Shown one piece after another: positions 10,465 to 21,863 of a stretch of DNA of 64,000 nucleotides. The position numbers and the translations under genes are program-made. The DNA comes from Macrotrachela quadricornifera (Eukaryota > Rotifera > Eurotatoria > Philodinida > Philodinidae), in contig JAJEKB010020906.1 in assembly GCA_022393335.1 (NCBI GenBank), positions 1,401,217 to 1,465,216 on the forward strand, read 5' to 3'. The notes beneath the pieces were generated by a model. That model searched no databases, had not been told where the DNA came from, and saw only the letters and a program-made list of their open reading frames with translations. Position 1 is the stretch's first letter. Every line of letters starts with the position of its first letter.

Positions 10465-11880
10465 TCAGTTTCGTCGATAAAATTGAACAAAGATTTCATC
10501 TTTAGGAACGGTCACGATACCATGTACTGGAACTACAATACTCGTTGGATCAACTAAAGTAACTCTAAACGCTCGAACTATAGCAGCTATAAATAGACTT
10601 GCTTCATAATGTGCATAGTGAGAACCAGGACAACTACGTTTACCGGCAAATCCAAATGGTGAAAAGGCGAACTTTGGCAGCTTCTTTTTCTTTTCATGAT
10701 CAAATCGATCTGGTTTAAATTCATACGGATTTGGCCATATTTTCTCATCGTGTAAAACAACACCAAGCGCATGAATGATTGGCGTACCAGCTGGAATCGT
10801 TTGTCCACAAACAATTAATTTCTCATCTAGTGATATCCGAGCTGCCCACGGTGCCAATACTGAAAGACGTAATGATTCATCAATAATATTTGATAAATAA
10901 GACATCTGTTCGATCTGTTTTAATGATGGTAATTCTGTGTCATATGATTGAACAAGTTCCTCAAACAGACATTGTTGAATATTTTGATGTTTTCCTAAAT
11001 AATACAAAATCCATGTGAGAAGGTTCCCAGTTGTATGAAATCCACCAACAATCATGGCAATAACATCACCACAGATCTGTTCTTCACTGACAAGGCTATC
11101 TTCGTCTGCTAACAAATAATCAATAAAACATTTACGATTATCTCCTAATCGTTGACGCCGCTCGGCGATTGTTTGTTTAACTTTTTGTACAATATGTTTT
11201 CGAGCATTTTCAAAATCAGCTTGACGTTTTGAATTCATTGGTGCACCGCTAACAATCAGTTCCATTTCATAAAAACATGTTTCAAAAGCTTTTACTGTAG
11301 TTTCCTCGGCGCTGAGTAATGTTGATGATCCCGTAACAGCTACGGTGATCGATTGAAACGACACAGCCACCATTTCAGCATGCAATGCTATAGGTTTTCC
11401 TTCGTTTGATTGCCATGAAGTCATTTTCTCATGCAAAATACTCTGAAATATGTTGAAAAGATGTTCACGGATAACAAGTGGCGATACAGCAGCATCGAAA
11501 TGATGTTTTCGACGATATTGACCAGCATCACCATTAGCGTGCTGAATATTGTTCGGACCAAATAATGAGTCGGCTGGAGTAAAAAAAGAAATAGGTCGAT
11601 CAAATAAATGACGAACGTCATGAAAAGCTTCGGGTGATGCAAGACTAACAACACGATCTTTGCCCCAATAAAATGAAGCAATTGGACCGAATTTTTGATG
11701 TAATTTAGTCAAATACTGATGAAGACTACCAGCTTGTTGAAGATCACCAAGATTACCAAGTTCAGGATGTGATGCAGTTACACCTGGAATACTAGACTTT
11801 TCTTTCGAATCACGTCGAAAGAGTAACCAAAAAATACTAAAGAAAAATATGATCGCAGCTAGTACGATCGAAGTCATCAT
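10465..11880 (-). CDS. CYP20: Cytochrome P450, CYP20 family-like
   Basis: An intronless 471-residue haem-thiolate monooxygenase. Residues 4-22 form a membrane anchor, followed by a short basic stretch and a Pro-containing hinge. The I-helix motif is GGFHTTGN (279-286), the K-helix ExxR is ESLR (335-338), a PERF-like PDRF follows, and the haem-binding loop is GFAGKRSCPG with the axial Cys at 417. The N-terminal stretch from SSIPG through GSLHQYLTKLHQKFGP and the block ALGVVLHDEKIWPNPYEF match the CYP20A1 family as I know it, so this is CYP20-like rather than CYP2, 3 or 4. Vertebrate CYP20A1 is known for degenerate I-helix and haem motifs; here the Thr-Thr and the Arg two residues before Cys are present. 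The substrate is unknown. It probably sits in the ER membrane. Confidence 0.9.
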   Translation of the reverse strand: MMTSIVLAAIIFFFSIFWLLFRRDSKEKSSIPGVTASHPELGNLGDLQQAGSLHQYLTKLHQKFGPIASFYWGKDRVVSLASPEAFHDVRHLFDRPISFFTPADSLFGPNNIQHANGDAGQYRRKHHFDAAVSPLVIREHLFNIFQSILHEKMTSWQSNEGKPIALHAEMVAVSFQSITVAVTGSSTLLSAEETTVKAFETCFYEMELIVSGAPMNSKRQADFENARKHIVQKVKQTIAERRQRLGDNRKCFIDYLLADEDSLVSEEQICGDVIAMIVGGFHTTGNLLTWILYYLGKHQNIQQCLFEELVQSYDTELPSLKQIEQMSYLSNIIDESLRLSVLAPWAARISLDEKLIVCGQTIPAGTPIIHALGVVLHDEKIWPNPYEFKPDRFDHEKKKKLPKFAFSPFGFAGKRSCPGSHYAHYEASLFIAAIVRAFRVTLVDPTSIVVPVHGIVTVPKDEIFVQFYRRN

Positions 11881-12408
11881 TTTTTTTTATAAAAGCAACG
11901 GATAAGAGGTATGTTATAGAAGTAAACATAGATACAAAAGAACGAATAATGTTAACATGCAAGCGTTGTCTTTTATTTTATGAGATAAAAATGTCTACCT
12001 ATTCACTCATGTGTGTCACAAGCCAAATAGAAACGTTTATTCTTAACGCGTTGCATCAATGAGAAATAAAAAAAAACAAAACGATCAGGTTTTGCATAAA
12101 TTCGATTGATATTTGTGCTGAAATCGATTATTACAAGTGGACAACTGAAAAATAATATTTATAAGTCAACCCACTCAATCCAACTCAGTTTCATGAAATA
12201 GTTAAGTTTTAATAAATACACTTAATGACCTTTTTATTCTCTTCTTTATTTCATTACGTAATGAGTCATTTTTTTCTGTGGAACTGAACAACCGTTCGGA
12301 TCACTTTTTCGTTCTTTTCCACATTATACAAAGTATGCACGAGAAAAAGAAGAAAGTTTCCCCCTTTTTCTTCCTTATTTTTTGTTCTCTATCGTTTTGC
12401 ATATAAAT
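11881..12408. other. Upstream region of the P450 gene, nothing recognised
   Basis: AT-rich with homopolymer runs. A TTAA followed by CGCGTTGCATCAA at 12043 might be a left end of the piggyBac relic that follows, but no matching right end was found. Confidence 0.35.
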
Positions 12409-13435
12409 AACCGCTAGCTCACTCGGTGAAGTGAGTTCTCTTGACGACGACAATTTCGATACAATGTACCTTGAATCTGTTGATTCTAACGAAGAAGGTA
12501 CCAATGATGACATGCATTCACATATTTGGAATGAAATAGAACCATAATCATTATCGAAATGGGGTTGGTACAAATGCCAAACTGAAGTACTATTAGAGCA
12601 TTAGTCAGTACTATGGTTCAGGTATCATTCGAAATGCTATGCCGAGGGAGAAGTTCGAACCAAGATAAGCTTTCCAAGTTGAAACCCCTCTTGAATTTAT
12701 TGAGAGCCAAATTATCGTCAGTATATATATATATGGTTCCGTTGTGACTATCGACGAAATTATGATACCATGACAAGGCAGGCTTTTCTTCAAACTATAT
12801 ATTCCTGGAAAAGCGCGCAAATACGGCACAAAAATGTACAAGTTAGTAGCTACTAATGGATATACCTGGAGTTTTGTGATCTATACTGGTCAACAAGATC
12901 TCATGGCAGATCTTGGACACGCCCAAACAGTCGTGATGAATCTATCAGATAGACTTTATGAGTGTTATCGAACCGTGGTGGCTGACAACTTCTTTACTAG
13001 TCTTTCTCTAGTGAAACATTTATTGGAACATTGTGAAGTAATCGTGCTGGATCAGTTCAGAAAATTGTTCAGAAAAAGCTCAAACATGATGAATTTCATG
13101 GGTTTCAGAAAAAAATCGGTATAAAATTGAACAAGTGAAAAGAGAAAAGAGACGTTCTGATGATATCTATAAAGCTATCTCATTCGGCAAGTGTGATGCA
13201 TATCGGAAAAAACAATAAACTAAACAAACGCATCATGAAGACACAAGTTGTTCTTGATAACAACGAAGGGAAACAAAGTAGTGATTTGTCAGATCAACTA
13301 TCAACATACCTCACACACCTCAGACGGTCAATAAAATGGTATAACAAGGTGACATTTGTATTGATATTTGGAACAGCAGCAGTTAATAGTTATCTGATTT
13401 GCCAGGAAAATTATGCCACAAACAACATATAGATT
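12409..13435 (+). pseudogene. piggyBac-type transposase relic
   Basis: Fragments of a DDE_Tnp_1_7 transposase lie in order but in changing frames. First comes an acidic N-terminal piece (LESVDSNEEGTNDDMHSHIW, about 12465-12546), then RNAMPREKFEPR (about 12628-12664), VVTIDEIMIP.QGRLFFKLY (about 12745-12804) and IPGKARKYGTKMYKLVATNG. The last runs into an open stretch with GHAQTVV and VADNFFTSLSLVKHLLE (12834-13124). The C-terminal piece (13160-13432) has DLSDQLSTYLTHLRRSIKWY, as in piggyBac C-terminal domains. Internal deletions and stops show it is inactive. TTAA-bounded ends could not be fixed with confidence. Confidence 0.85.
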
Positions 13436-13650
13436 TTACAGTTTCGAGAACAAAGAAAGTAAAAACGTTTTGCTCTACTACGATAATCTTTTTTGTCTTG
13501 AATGTTTTAATGATAAGCATTATACCATGAAGTAAAAGACTCAAATAAAGTACTGAAGGCAGAACAGATGATTCTTCAGGTTTATAACTTTCTGCCTAAG
13601 GAAACAGCAAAAGGAAATATTTTTCTATACAGTTACTTGTTAAAACTGTA

Positions 13651-14212
13651 GTGTGGTCCATCAGCAGGGCACATCGTGTCCAATGTATTAAAGCTCGGAT
13701 TAAACGTGAATGTCTTAATACTAAACGAGATTGGGTTGATATGGATGCGGCGATGTGTCTCTTTCCAAGTATGACAGAAGTAGAACTGCGTTATATAACG
13801 TTTGGTGTGTTTTTGTACTTATTTTCGTCCAACATCTTTTGATTGTTATAGGTGGCTATCAGATTCGAATGGTTAAATCATACGTAAACGAATATCTAAC
13901 TCCGTCATATTTATTTCTTGATAGAAAAGAATTTACAGTACAAATCTTGAAAGACGTGCAAGATATTGTACGCGTTCGTTTTCGATCGCATCATTCCAAC
14001 AGTACCTTTTATAATACATACATCGAATATAAAATACGAGTTGGGAACCCATTGTCGACTGTTGTTCTCATGTCGCAGCCACTCTATGGTATCCTTTTCT
14101 TTATCAGAATGACTTATCGAATGTGAAACAAACGTCGAACAGATATTTCGATTTTGGTCAAGATACATTACCCGTCGGTGATTATGACATTTTATCAGAA
14201 GAAGAATCGTAA
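13651..14212 (+). pseudogene. SWIM zinc-finger domain protein relic
   Basis: The first piece ends in KRDWVDMDAAMCLFPSMTEV then ELRYITFG. It can be spliced over a 47-bp GT..AG intron (13805-13851) to GGYQIRMVKSYVNEY, and continues to VRFRSHHSNSTFYNTYIEYK. After a frame change near 14050 the text becomes VDCCSHVAATLWYPF and runs to a stop at 14210-14212. The order (DW..DA..FP, ELR.IT.G.YQ, RF.SRH-like, then C.CH..A..LWY) matches a family of invertebrate proteins with a SWIM-type zinc finger, often multicopy and perhaps transposon-linked. Part of the Cys pattern before CCSH is missing and the frame is broken, so this is a relic. It lies directly downstream of the piggyBac relic. Confidence 0.65.
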
Positions 14213-15664
14213 CACTTATTCAGTATCAAAGACCGGAGAAATATCATTAACATAATCATCTCTTAAACTTCCCACAACATGAAAATAAAATGACTACATA
14301 TTACAAGTTTCATAAATATGTATTATTTAACATAAAATAAAATTCCATTCTTATTATTTTCTTCTAATAATGTGCATTTAATCTGATATAACAAGTGATC
14401 TTGCGTATTGTGCTTGAAAAAAGTAATAAGAACATGATATAATTTCAGTGTGTTTATAGATTGACACAGACAATATCTATCTATTTGATGATAGTATTTC
14501 GATTTTTCTGATTCTAGAAATCCTAAAACTTTTCAGCTGATAGAAAAAAAACCATCTGATGAGTTCTAATAGCAGCTGACTGCTACAACTTTGAAGAAAA
14601 GAAGACAGTGCCATATGTTGTACTACAAATGAAAATAGACATAGTTGTCACTGTATGGTATTAGACTTTTTTCTTAGTCCATCTTGTAGATAGCTAAAAC
14701 CTATAGGGCTTTGTAGCGTGTGAAAAGAACTATCTGATCAGCTATAATAAAAGCTGACTTTGCTGAATTTATATAGAAGAAATTAATCTAAAAGGCTATG
14801 ATATTATTACCATATATTCGTAATAAAATCATTCCAAACATTAAGATAGAAAGTCTTCCGATGTATTCGAAATGTACCTTAAATTTGGTACCAAAATACT
14901 CGCCAATTTAAGTTCTTTCATTTCATGTATGATTGTGCTGGGTATAGTATAGAAAAGTCTAATGGGTCAAATTAGGATCTTATGCATCCTTGTCTATTCC
15001 ATATATGCATTTTGAACAGTTACTATGAATAAAATAACTGCTTTTTTAGTTGATTGGAAGTCACACATATGTAGCTTCTTTTTATCAGTTTTGCAGGTAT
15101 TTCGGTAAAATTCTTAAGCATGTCGAAATGAATTATTCTTGGAAAGGAAAGGATTAAACATTCAGAGAGAAAGAATTCTCTTGATCCAATATTAATGAAT
15201 TATCGAACAAATAGTTGTTCTTTGTAATGAACAATAACAAAATTATTGAATCATCGATATGTTTAGTTATGAGTGAACATTTCGATCTAGTCAATTTTTT
15301 AATCGAATGAAATTTATTTTAAGAATATTCTTTGTTTTCATAAGATCTTAAAGTGAAACAATGAATGAGAAAAAACCATTTTTGTTCTACGAAGTTTTCA
15401 TTTGTACGAAACGTTGATAGTGAAGTGCATCGTTTAGTAAAAATTCTGCAGAACCCCGTAGTCCTCTAAGTATTGATTTTTTCATTAGCATTGCTTGATA
15501 TACTTATTAATTATTTTATTTTTCTAATATGAAAAGTCGATCAGAGGAAAAATGATGAGAGTGACACTTTTCATTACTTTTGTCCTGACCTACGTAATCC
15601 ACACTGTATGCAGTACTATATAGATTCAATTGTCTAAAAAAATCATTGTCACTGTGCTCGTCTG
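14213..15664. other. Intergenic, AT-rich; one diverged direct repeat
   Basis: No gene was recognised. Sequences near 14545-14580 and 14728-14763 share phrases (..ATCTGAT.AG...TAATA..AGCTGACT), a diverged direct repeat about 180 bp apart. The rest appears unique. Confidence 0.4.
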
Positions 15665-18600
15665 TTATAAAACGTGATCGATCGAAGGCCAGTCCTGCAG
15701 TATGGCACTCTCAACTTGTATAGATTGCAACTGATCTGTAGTTGATTGATTCACATCACGACTGTTCTTTTCCAGTTCTTCTACATTTTTAAGTTTGCTT
15801 TCAAGAATGTGTATTTGAATTGTAGTTTTTTCGTTAAGTTTTTCCTCATAATCGGAGTCATCATCTTCTTGATATTTGCGTAAAACACTGCGATTAAATT
15901 CTAAGGCTGTTTTATAAAACCGCTTAGCCGTAGTATATTGATGTAGTTCAGTGTAAACATCCGCTAGTTTTCGAACGATGTTAACAAATTTCTGGTTACC
16001 AGTATAGAATGTTCTGAAAAATAAAATTTTTAAAAAGATTAAATATATCGGTAACTTTATCTTTCGAATATAAATAGCCTTACCCGTCATCATCATCGTC
16101 TTGTTCATAGTAATATCTATTATTTTTATAAAATTCTGCTGCATTTACATAATACTGAATGATTGCAGCATAATTTTTTAAATTAAAATAATTATCAGCC
16201 ATTTTTTCTTTAATAGATGCAATTTGTTCTTGGTACATTTTATTCAGATCACATCCTTGATAATATTCTAGAGCTGAGCAGAGATATTCATTAGCTGTGG
16301 TATATTGATGTTGGGCAGAAGAGACCAAAGATAACCATTTCTGTATACATGCCAGTTGAATTTGTCTGTCATTTGACTGTGTTTCGTTCACTAATTGTAA
16401 AGCTAGAATGAAATGTGCGTGAGCTAATTCATATTTATGGAATGTCAGATACAGATATCCCATCTGACAATGATTCTCAGCGCCGACCAATAGCATTCCA
16501 TCTTTAGTAAACATCCTTTTGGTAATTAGAAAGAACGGCTCATTCATAATAAATTCATTTTTTTCTATTTGATATTCAAGTGCTAATTCATAATCTGGCT
16601 TATACAGTCGATAAATGCGGATAATACGTGACAGAAGTGTAACGATTGTATCGGGATCGTAAGATAGTTTTTGCTCAGAGTATAACTTGAGATGGTTTGT
16701 ATACTGTCTCAATGCATCATCGTATTTATTTACATTCGCATAGTCAGCAGCTAATTGTAATATGATATCACTTATGTTCAGATCATCCGGCGACACGTGA
16801 TTTAAACTATATTGAACAAACAGTTCTGTATGATGGCTCATCATCAGTTTGTTTTCCAAAGTTTGCTTCATATTCTTCATATATATTTTAGCTAATTTTT
16901 TATGTATCCGAATTTTCTCATAGTCAGTTACAGCATTTTCGATTGCGCGCCGATAATATCTGATTGCTGAATCATAGGAAATCGAACTTTGCTCATGACC
17001 ATATTTCTGCGTATCAGCAATCTTTTTATGTATTCGAGCGATATCAAAAAAACAATTTAATTCTTTGTCATTGATATATCGTGTCCATATTTTTAGTACC
17101 TTGTCATAATTTGGAATTCGAATACCTAGTTCATCACTCCACCAATTGCCACGTTTCACCGCTAAAATCCATTTTTCTCGCGGGTACAGACATATCAATT
17201 CATCAATAACTAGATACATGTTTTTGAGGTGCATTTTGTGTAGATTACTAGTGATACAATTTTTCAATGTTCTTCGCTTCGTTGTACTCAAAAATCGGTT
17301 GCTATTAAAACCACCACGCATTAAATTCAATCTGACTACCCAAATATGTTCGTTTTCATCATATAAATTCTCTGAAACTCTAAAACGTGTTCCAGGCATG
17401 AATAGAACTTCTAATTCATCAGGTATATGACCAATTTGTGATATATCAGCGAATGGAAAAGATTCTATTTCCGTATTGACTTCTACTTCAAATAAAACAC
17501 TTTGAAATCTATGTTGGACTTGAGCAGAACCAAGAAATATCAGTGCCAATGATCGATCACGTGTTGTGGAAAAAAAACTATTGACCATTATGTACGGATT
17601 TCCGTTTCGTAATAGATTTTCTAGGTTTTGCACTTCGTATCGATTCATCATCTGACCACGATACACCTTGTATATGGTATTTTGTCGCTGAATGAATCTT
17701 TTACGCTCTGCTTCGAGTTGTTTGTATAAATCTTGAACGAAAAATCCAAATAGAAATGTAAGACCAGCATTGTTTTCGCGAAGTGCTTTATTCAGCAAAC
17801 GAAAAACAAACGCATCCCGTGTGTACCACTGAATTGCGCTTTCGGGCGTATAGTTACGTTCAAATTCTTCTAACACACGAATTTGTGCATTAATCTTACT
17901 GTAATACTGTCTTAACCGAGTTATAAGACGCTCACGACATCTGTTTACTGGATAAGGTAGATAAATCAGAAATTCAATAAATTGGTCCCATTTTGATAAA
18001 GGAACTAAATTAGTTGTGTTATTCTCTTTGGAGAATGCAGCAAAGACTGACGACATTTTATTTTCGATATATTGATTTATTTCTTTCCTTAAATCATTGA
18101 ATAATTCTTTCAAGTTTGAATAGACTACTGGTTTTACCTAGTTTTTAAATATTAGAAGTCAGAAAACTTGTATTATCTTTCATTAATATAGCATCTAAGT
18201 TTGTTATACAATTAACTTAATAATGCTAATACTTAAAAGTTTTAGATTATTTCGTCGATTTATTATCAACCTATACCTGAAATATATGGCTTCACCTGGT
18301 CACTCAAAATGGAACTGCATTAGTGTCTACGTTTCTTTTCTTACAAAAGTATACAAAAGTAATCATTCATACCTTCGTGTATTCTGAAAGCCACTTTTGA
18401 TCATATTCTTCATTCATGCTATGAATATAAATAAATGATATGTGTGAAAGATGACATACGAGAGGAAGTAACTGGTGTGCTTGCTGTTCACCGGAACAAA
18501 TAAGAAATGTTGTCGTCACACTTTCTTTCCATTCATCAAGATAATTTCTACATTCGTTTATATCTTCAAACATTTTGATATAATCTACTTTAAACATGTA

Positions 18601-18852
18601 AATAAAACTTCGATAGAAAGTGTCATCAGTATTGTTGTCTGATTTGCAATACAACCAGACAATTTGACGAGATTCAATTTCTTCACATTCAGGATCGAAC
18701 AGCATATGATCTTCGAAGTCAGATTCTTCATCGCTGCTATCATCTTTCAATAGAGATGCATTGGAAAATTTCGTCGTCATTAATGTGCCTCTTAATCGTG
18801 ATGATATTACAGTAGTTACTACTGTAGTTAACGTTGATGGTATGTTTTCCAT
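15665..18852 (-). CDS. Mono-ADP-ribosyltransferase with C-terminal TPR repeats
   Basis: Three exons: 18852-18373, 18137-16084 and 16013-15665. GT..AG junctions join in phase and give 2883 nt (960 residues). Residues 1-160 are an acidic, Ser-rich lead and a domain common in rotifer ART proteins (VWLYCKSDNN, a DINECRNYL.EW phrase, FLICSG). The ART domain (about 280-425) shows the R-S-E signature of arginine-type transferases: Arg in YKVYRGQ (about 320), Ser-Thr in FFSTTRD (about 350) and PDELEVLF, giving E-x-E (about 401-403). It would transfer ADP-ribose from NAD to proteins. The rest is TPR-like helical pairs with repeated A..YY..A patterns, ending in a coiled acidic tail. There is no signal peptide, so it is probably cytosolic. 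The track-style start inside exon 2 is a TTG; the real start is the ATG at 18852. Confidence 0.9.
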
Positions 18853-19891
18853 TATTTCTATTTAATTGCACTTAAGGACAAGTAGTCTGAGAATTAAAAT
18901 TGATCAAAAAAAAGCTATTAAGAAATAAGAAATGTGACTATTCGTGTTGAATTGATTCCTTACTGTATGAATGAGTAATTGACTGATCACAGCAAAATTG
19001 AATTACCTATTTATTCTCGAAAGGCTTATTATATATAGATGTGAAAGAGCCAGGAAAAAATCAGCAGTAATAAATAATAAATATGATGAAAAAGAAAAAA
19101 CCTAATAATATCAGAAGAATATGTATAAAAAATTGCAAGCAAAGGAAAGAAAAGAAAAAATACATATGTATATCGTATATGTCATTTGAATGGTATAGGT
19201 GAAGATGCAAGCGAAAGGAAGAACGAGTCAACAAAAATGAATCATATTATGACATGCTGCCAATTTTAATATAAATGGAAGATATGAGAAAAGGTTACAT
19301 ATATGTAATACTTGAAATTTGAATTCAAGTATTCAATTATTCGAAAAGAGAGAGGGGAGGCATTGGCGAGTGCAGAATCTCACAGATTCACCTGCGAGTG
19401 AGGCCGAAATGCTGGAGGAGGGAATAACAACACGAATGGAGCATTGTGAGGTTGAGGCGAAATACTTGGCGAGGGTGTAGTAGAAGAAGAGATGGTCTGC
19501 TGAGCATGAGGGCTGAGCCACAGCTGAGACCGCTAGCTTTGGGCGATGGTGGCAAGATGCGGAAGGGAAAACGTGAATGGAGGAATAGAGGCTGTTTGGA
19601 AGTTACGTGAGCAGTAGAAGGCGGGGGAGCGGCTTTAGGAAAAGCGAGAAATTCGAACAGTCGGACTAGGCAGGGTAGGCCAGAGTTATGATTTAATTGT
19701 TGGAAAAGACAGGATGAGGAGATGGATGAGGTTCAGCGCTGGAGTCTCCGGAAAAACCAGGGTTAAGAAGAATTACTGTTTTTTTTGCTCGCCAGTTTTG
19801 GTTTTCTGGAAAACCGGACTGCTGGAGACTGAAAAATCTGAGAATAGGTGTAAAGAATTTTGTGAAATTATTGTGGCGAGGGATTCTGACA
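18853..19891. other. Intergenic, including a purine-rich G-skewed block
   Basis: 18853-19330 is AT-rich with nothing recognised. 19340-19760 is unusually rich in G and A (GGAGG, GAGG phrases) against its surroundings. 19739-19830 contains partly repeated phrases (GCTGGAGTCTCCGGAAAAAC and TTCTGGAAAACCGGACTG). No coding signal is convincing. The block may be part of the 3' side of the mariner relic or another repeat. Confidence 0.4.
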
Positions 19892-20926
19892 CTATTGGTC
19901 TTTGCAAAACTGAAGTCTCTTAGATACCGAGTGGCAAGCGCTTGCACAAACTTTCACCGATAAACTTCGTATTTCAGTGCGTATAGCATCTTTTAGTTCT
20001 TGAAGATTTTGAAATTTCATCGCGTATACACGCTCTTTGATCACACCCCATAAAAAGAAATCAGTCGGCGTAAGGTCTGAAGATCGTGCCGGCCAATCAA
20101 TCCAACCACGTCGACCAATTTAGCTGTCAGAAAATGTTTTGTCCAAAAAATGCCAGACAGATCGAGCGTAATGAGCCGGTGCTACATCGTTCATATAAAC
20201 TACGTCTTCTAAATCCATTTCACTTGAAATAGAGGGTACAATATCTTTTTGGAGTATGTCCAGATAGCTGTCTGCAGTAATGTTATCATGAAAGAAGAAC
20301 AGTCCGATGATGTCACCAACCCAAATTCCAGCCCACACAGCGATGCCTGAGCTATTCATTTCTTGAGTAATAATAACACGGGGATTTTCTACAGCGTAAT
20401 AAACGCAGTTGTGTCGGTTGATATGACCATTCAATTTGAAAATGGCTTCATCAGCCCAAACAATTCGATTAAGCAAGGAAGAGTCGTCAGCCAATAAGTT
20501 AAGAAAGATATCGGCAAATTCACAACGTCTGTCAGGATCGTCTTTGTTCAAAGCATGCACCAGTTGTGGACGGTACGGTTTCAAACCCATTTCTTTCATC
20601 ATTCGTTGAAGGTTACTTCTGGACAGGTTCAGTTCCAAAGAAGCTCTTCTTCTTGAAGTTGCACGAATTTCTTCGAAAGTAGCGCGGACACATTCTTTGT
20701 TCTCGTCGGTGCTAACAGAACTAGGACGACCAGATCGTGGTCTATCTTCGAGGCTCTCAGTTTCGTCAAACTTTCGTACCAGACTCAAAATGTCCTTTGA
20801 TGTTGGAGGAGTTCGATTGAAACGATTTTCAAATTGATGACCAATTTCTGTTGCATTTTGGTAAACGACGTGCCACTTCACAATTTCGGTTTTTTCGCGT
20901 AACGACAAACGAACAGTTTTACTCAT
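19892..20926 (-). pseudogene. Mariner-like transposase, one in-frame stop
   Basis: Starting at the ATG at 20926 (MSKTVRLSLREKTEIVKWHV), the frame runs 345 codons to TAG at 19894-19892, broken only by TAA at 20119-20117. The N-terminal part has a helix-turn-helix and GRPSS linker. The catalytic part has WADEAIF (first Asp), VVYMNDVAPAHYA (second Asp) and SSDLTPTDFFLWG (third Asp), with 36 positions between the last two, counting the stop codon. All three catalytic Asp are present, so the stop between the second and third is the main lesion. The ORF opens further upstream (to 21019), but the MSKTV start fits the family better. Confidence 0.9.
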
Positions 20927-21254
20927 AATAGAAAGAATGTGAGAAAGGCTAGGGCTATGTACATAACAGAAAATGTAAAGAGAATCAAAAACGAACCATT
21001 CGATAAGAGAGATATCCACTAGTATTGTTGTCTCCCAGATGCCCTTCCTTACTCATTTAAGTAATGTAAGAGAACAAGCAATAATAAACGCTTTCTTTTA
21101 TTACATGCACTGTATATGTATATCTGTATGGTCTTGAATTAATTACAACATATACATGTCGTTCATATGCTCAATCTTTATTTATCACATCTAGTATATG
21201 TGGTATGAATATCAGACCTAACCGACAATCTATAAGACAGAAATCGATAGAAAT

Positions 21255-21284
21255 ACTATTTTTCCTTACTTTTGGGCCACCCTG
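21255..21284 (-). repeat. Terminal inverted repeat of the mariner relic (5' end, minus strand)
   Basis: On the minus strand the sequence reads CAGGGTGGCCCAAAAGTAAG from 21284, flanked by TA at 21285-21286. It shares its first 17 bases or so with the ends of the elements at 6247-7692 and 37973-38599. A clear partner at the other end of this relic was not found. A weak candidate is CAGGGTAGGCCAGAGTTATG at 19671-19690, but it lacks a flanking TA. Confidence 0.8.
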
Positions 21285-21298
21285 TATGTATATTGCAG

Positions 21299-21863
21299 TA
21301 ATATTAGAAAACTTTTCTGAAGCACAAGAAGATGTACAACAGGTAAATAGTTGAAAATAAAAAGGTTTTTTATGCAAGGATTAACAGTTGATGATTATGA
21401 TATGTATTGTGAAAAATGACAACGCTTAGATCCATCAAGTTCACAATATATACGATATGATCATTTATCAGATTTTTTTGATAGTCTTGAACCACCATAA
21501 CATATATCTAAACCAAATCAATTATTATTTGTTGTTATGAGTTTACCAATATGTAGAAATAATCGTATGCATTGTGTTGATATATTTTCTTGATAAACTT
21601 GATACACCAGAAGCGAGTGTGGAAAGTGATGCAACAATTGATATAAAAAAATTTCATTCAAAAGATTATCATCCTATAATAACAACACTACAATGCCAAC
21701 GTGGAATTTATTTAAGTCGAATGGGTTCAAAAAAGGTTTTCAAGCTAATATTGAACGACATCATAATGAACTAAAGAATCTAGAACTAATATTTGAACAA
21801 ACGACAACTAGGCAACCTCTTCATCATGTCAATGGAACTGAAAATATAGAAAAGATGATGTAG
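21299..21863 (+). pseudogene. Voltage-gated sodium channel (para-like) C-terminal relic
   Basis: After an AG at 21297-21298 an exon-like piece reads VILENFSEAQEDVQQ (21299-21342). A candidate 36-bp intron follows, then GLTVDDYDMYCEK, QRLDPSSSQYIRYDHLSDFF, DSLEPP and HISKPNQLLF, then LPICRNNRMHCVDIF. This order matches the EF-hand-like and IQ-proximal cytoplasmic tail of invertebrate Nav1/para channels. A later piece (KDYHPIITTLQCQRGIYLSR) matches the start of the IQ region. Stops replace Trp (TGA in EK*QRL) and Leu (TAA in PP*HIS). At least two frame shifts follow, and the candidate splice is off by one base. It begins 13 bp after the mariner end, so the element probably lies in the adjacent intron or at a truncation point. 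Confidence 0.75.

Noticed and set aside
12043..13691. TTAA-bounded ends of the piggyBac relic
   Set aside because: TTAA sites exist near both sides, but the adjoining sequences do not form a convincing inverted repeat.
14545..14600. Another hammerhead ribozyme (CTGATGAG is present)
   Set aside because: No stem II pairing and no GAAA box at the required distance.
17146..17430. 94-codon plus-strand ORF inside the ART-TPR gene
   Set aside because: Antisense shadow of the well-supported minus-strand exon.
19671..19690. Left terminal inverted repeat of the second mariner relic
   Set aside because: Similarity to CAGGGTGGCC is partial and the flanking TA is missing; kept as a weak candidate only.
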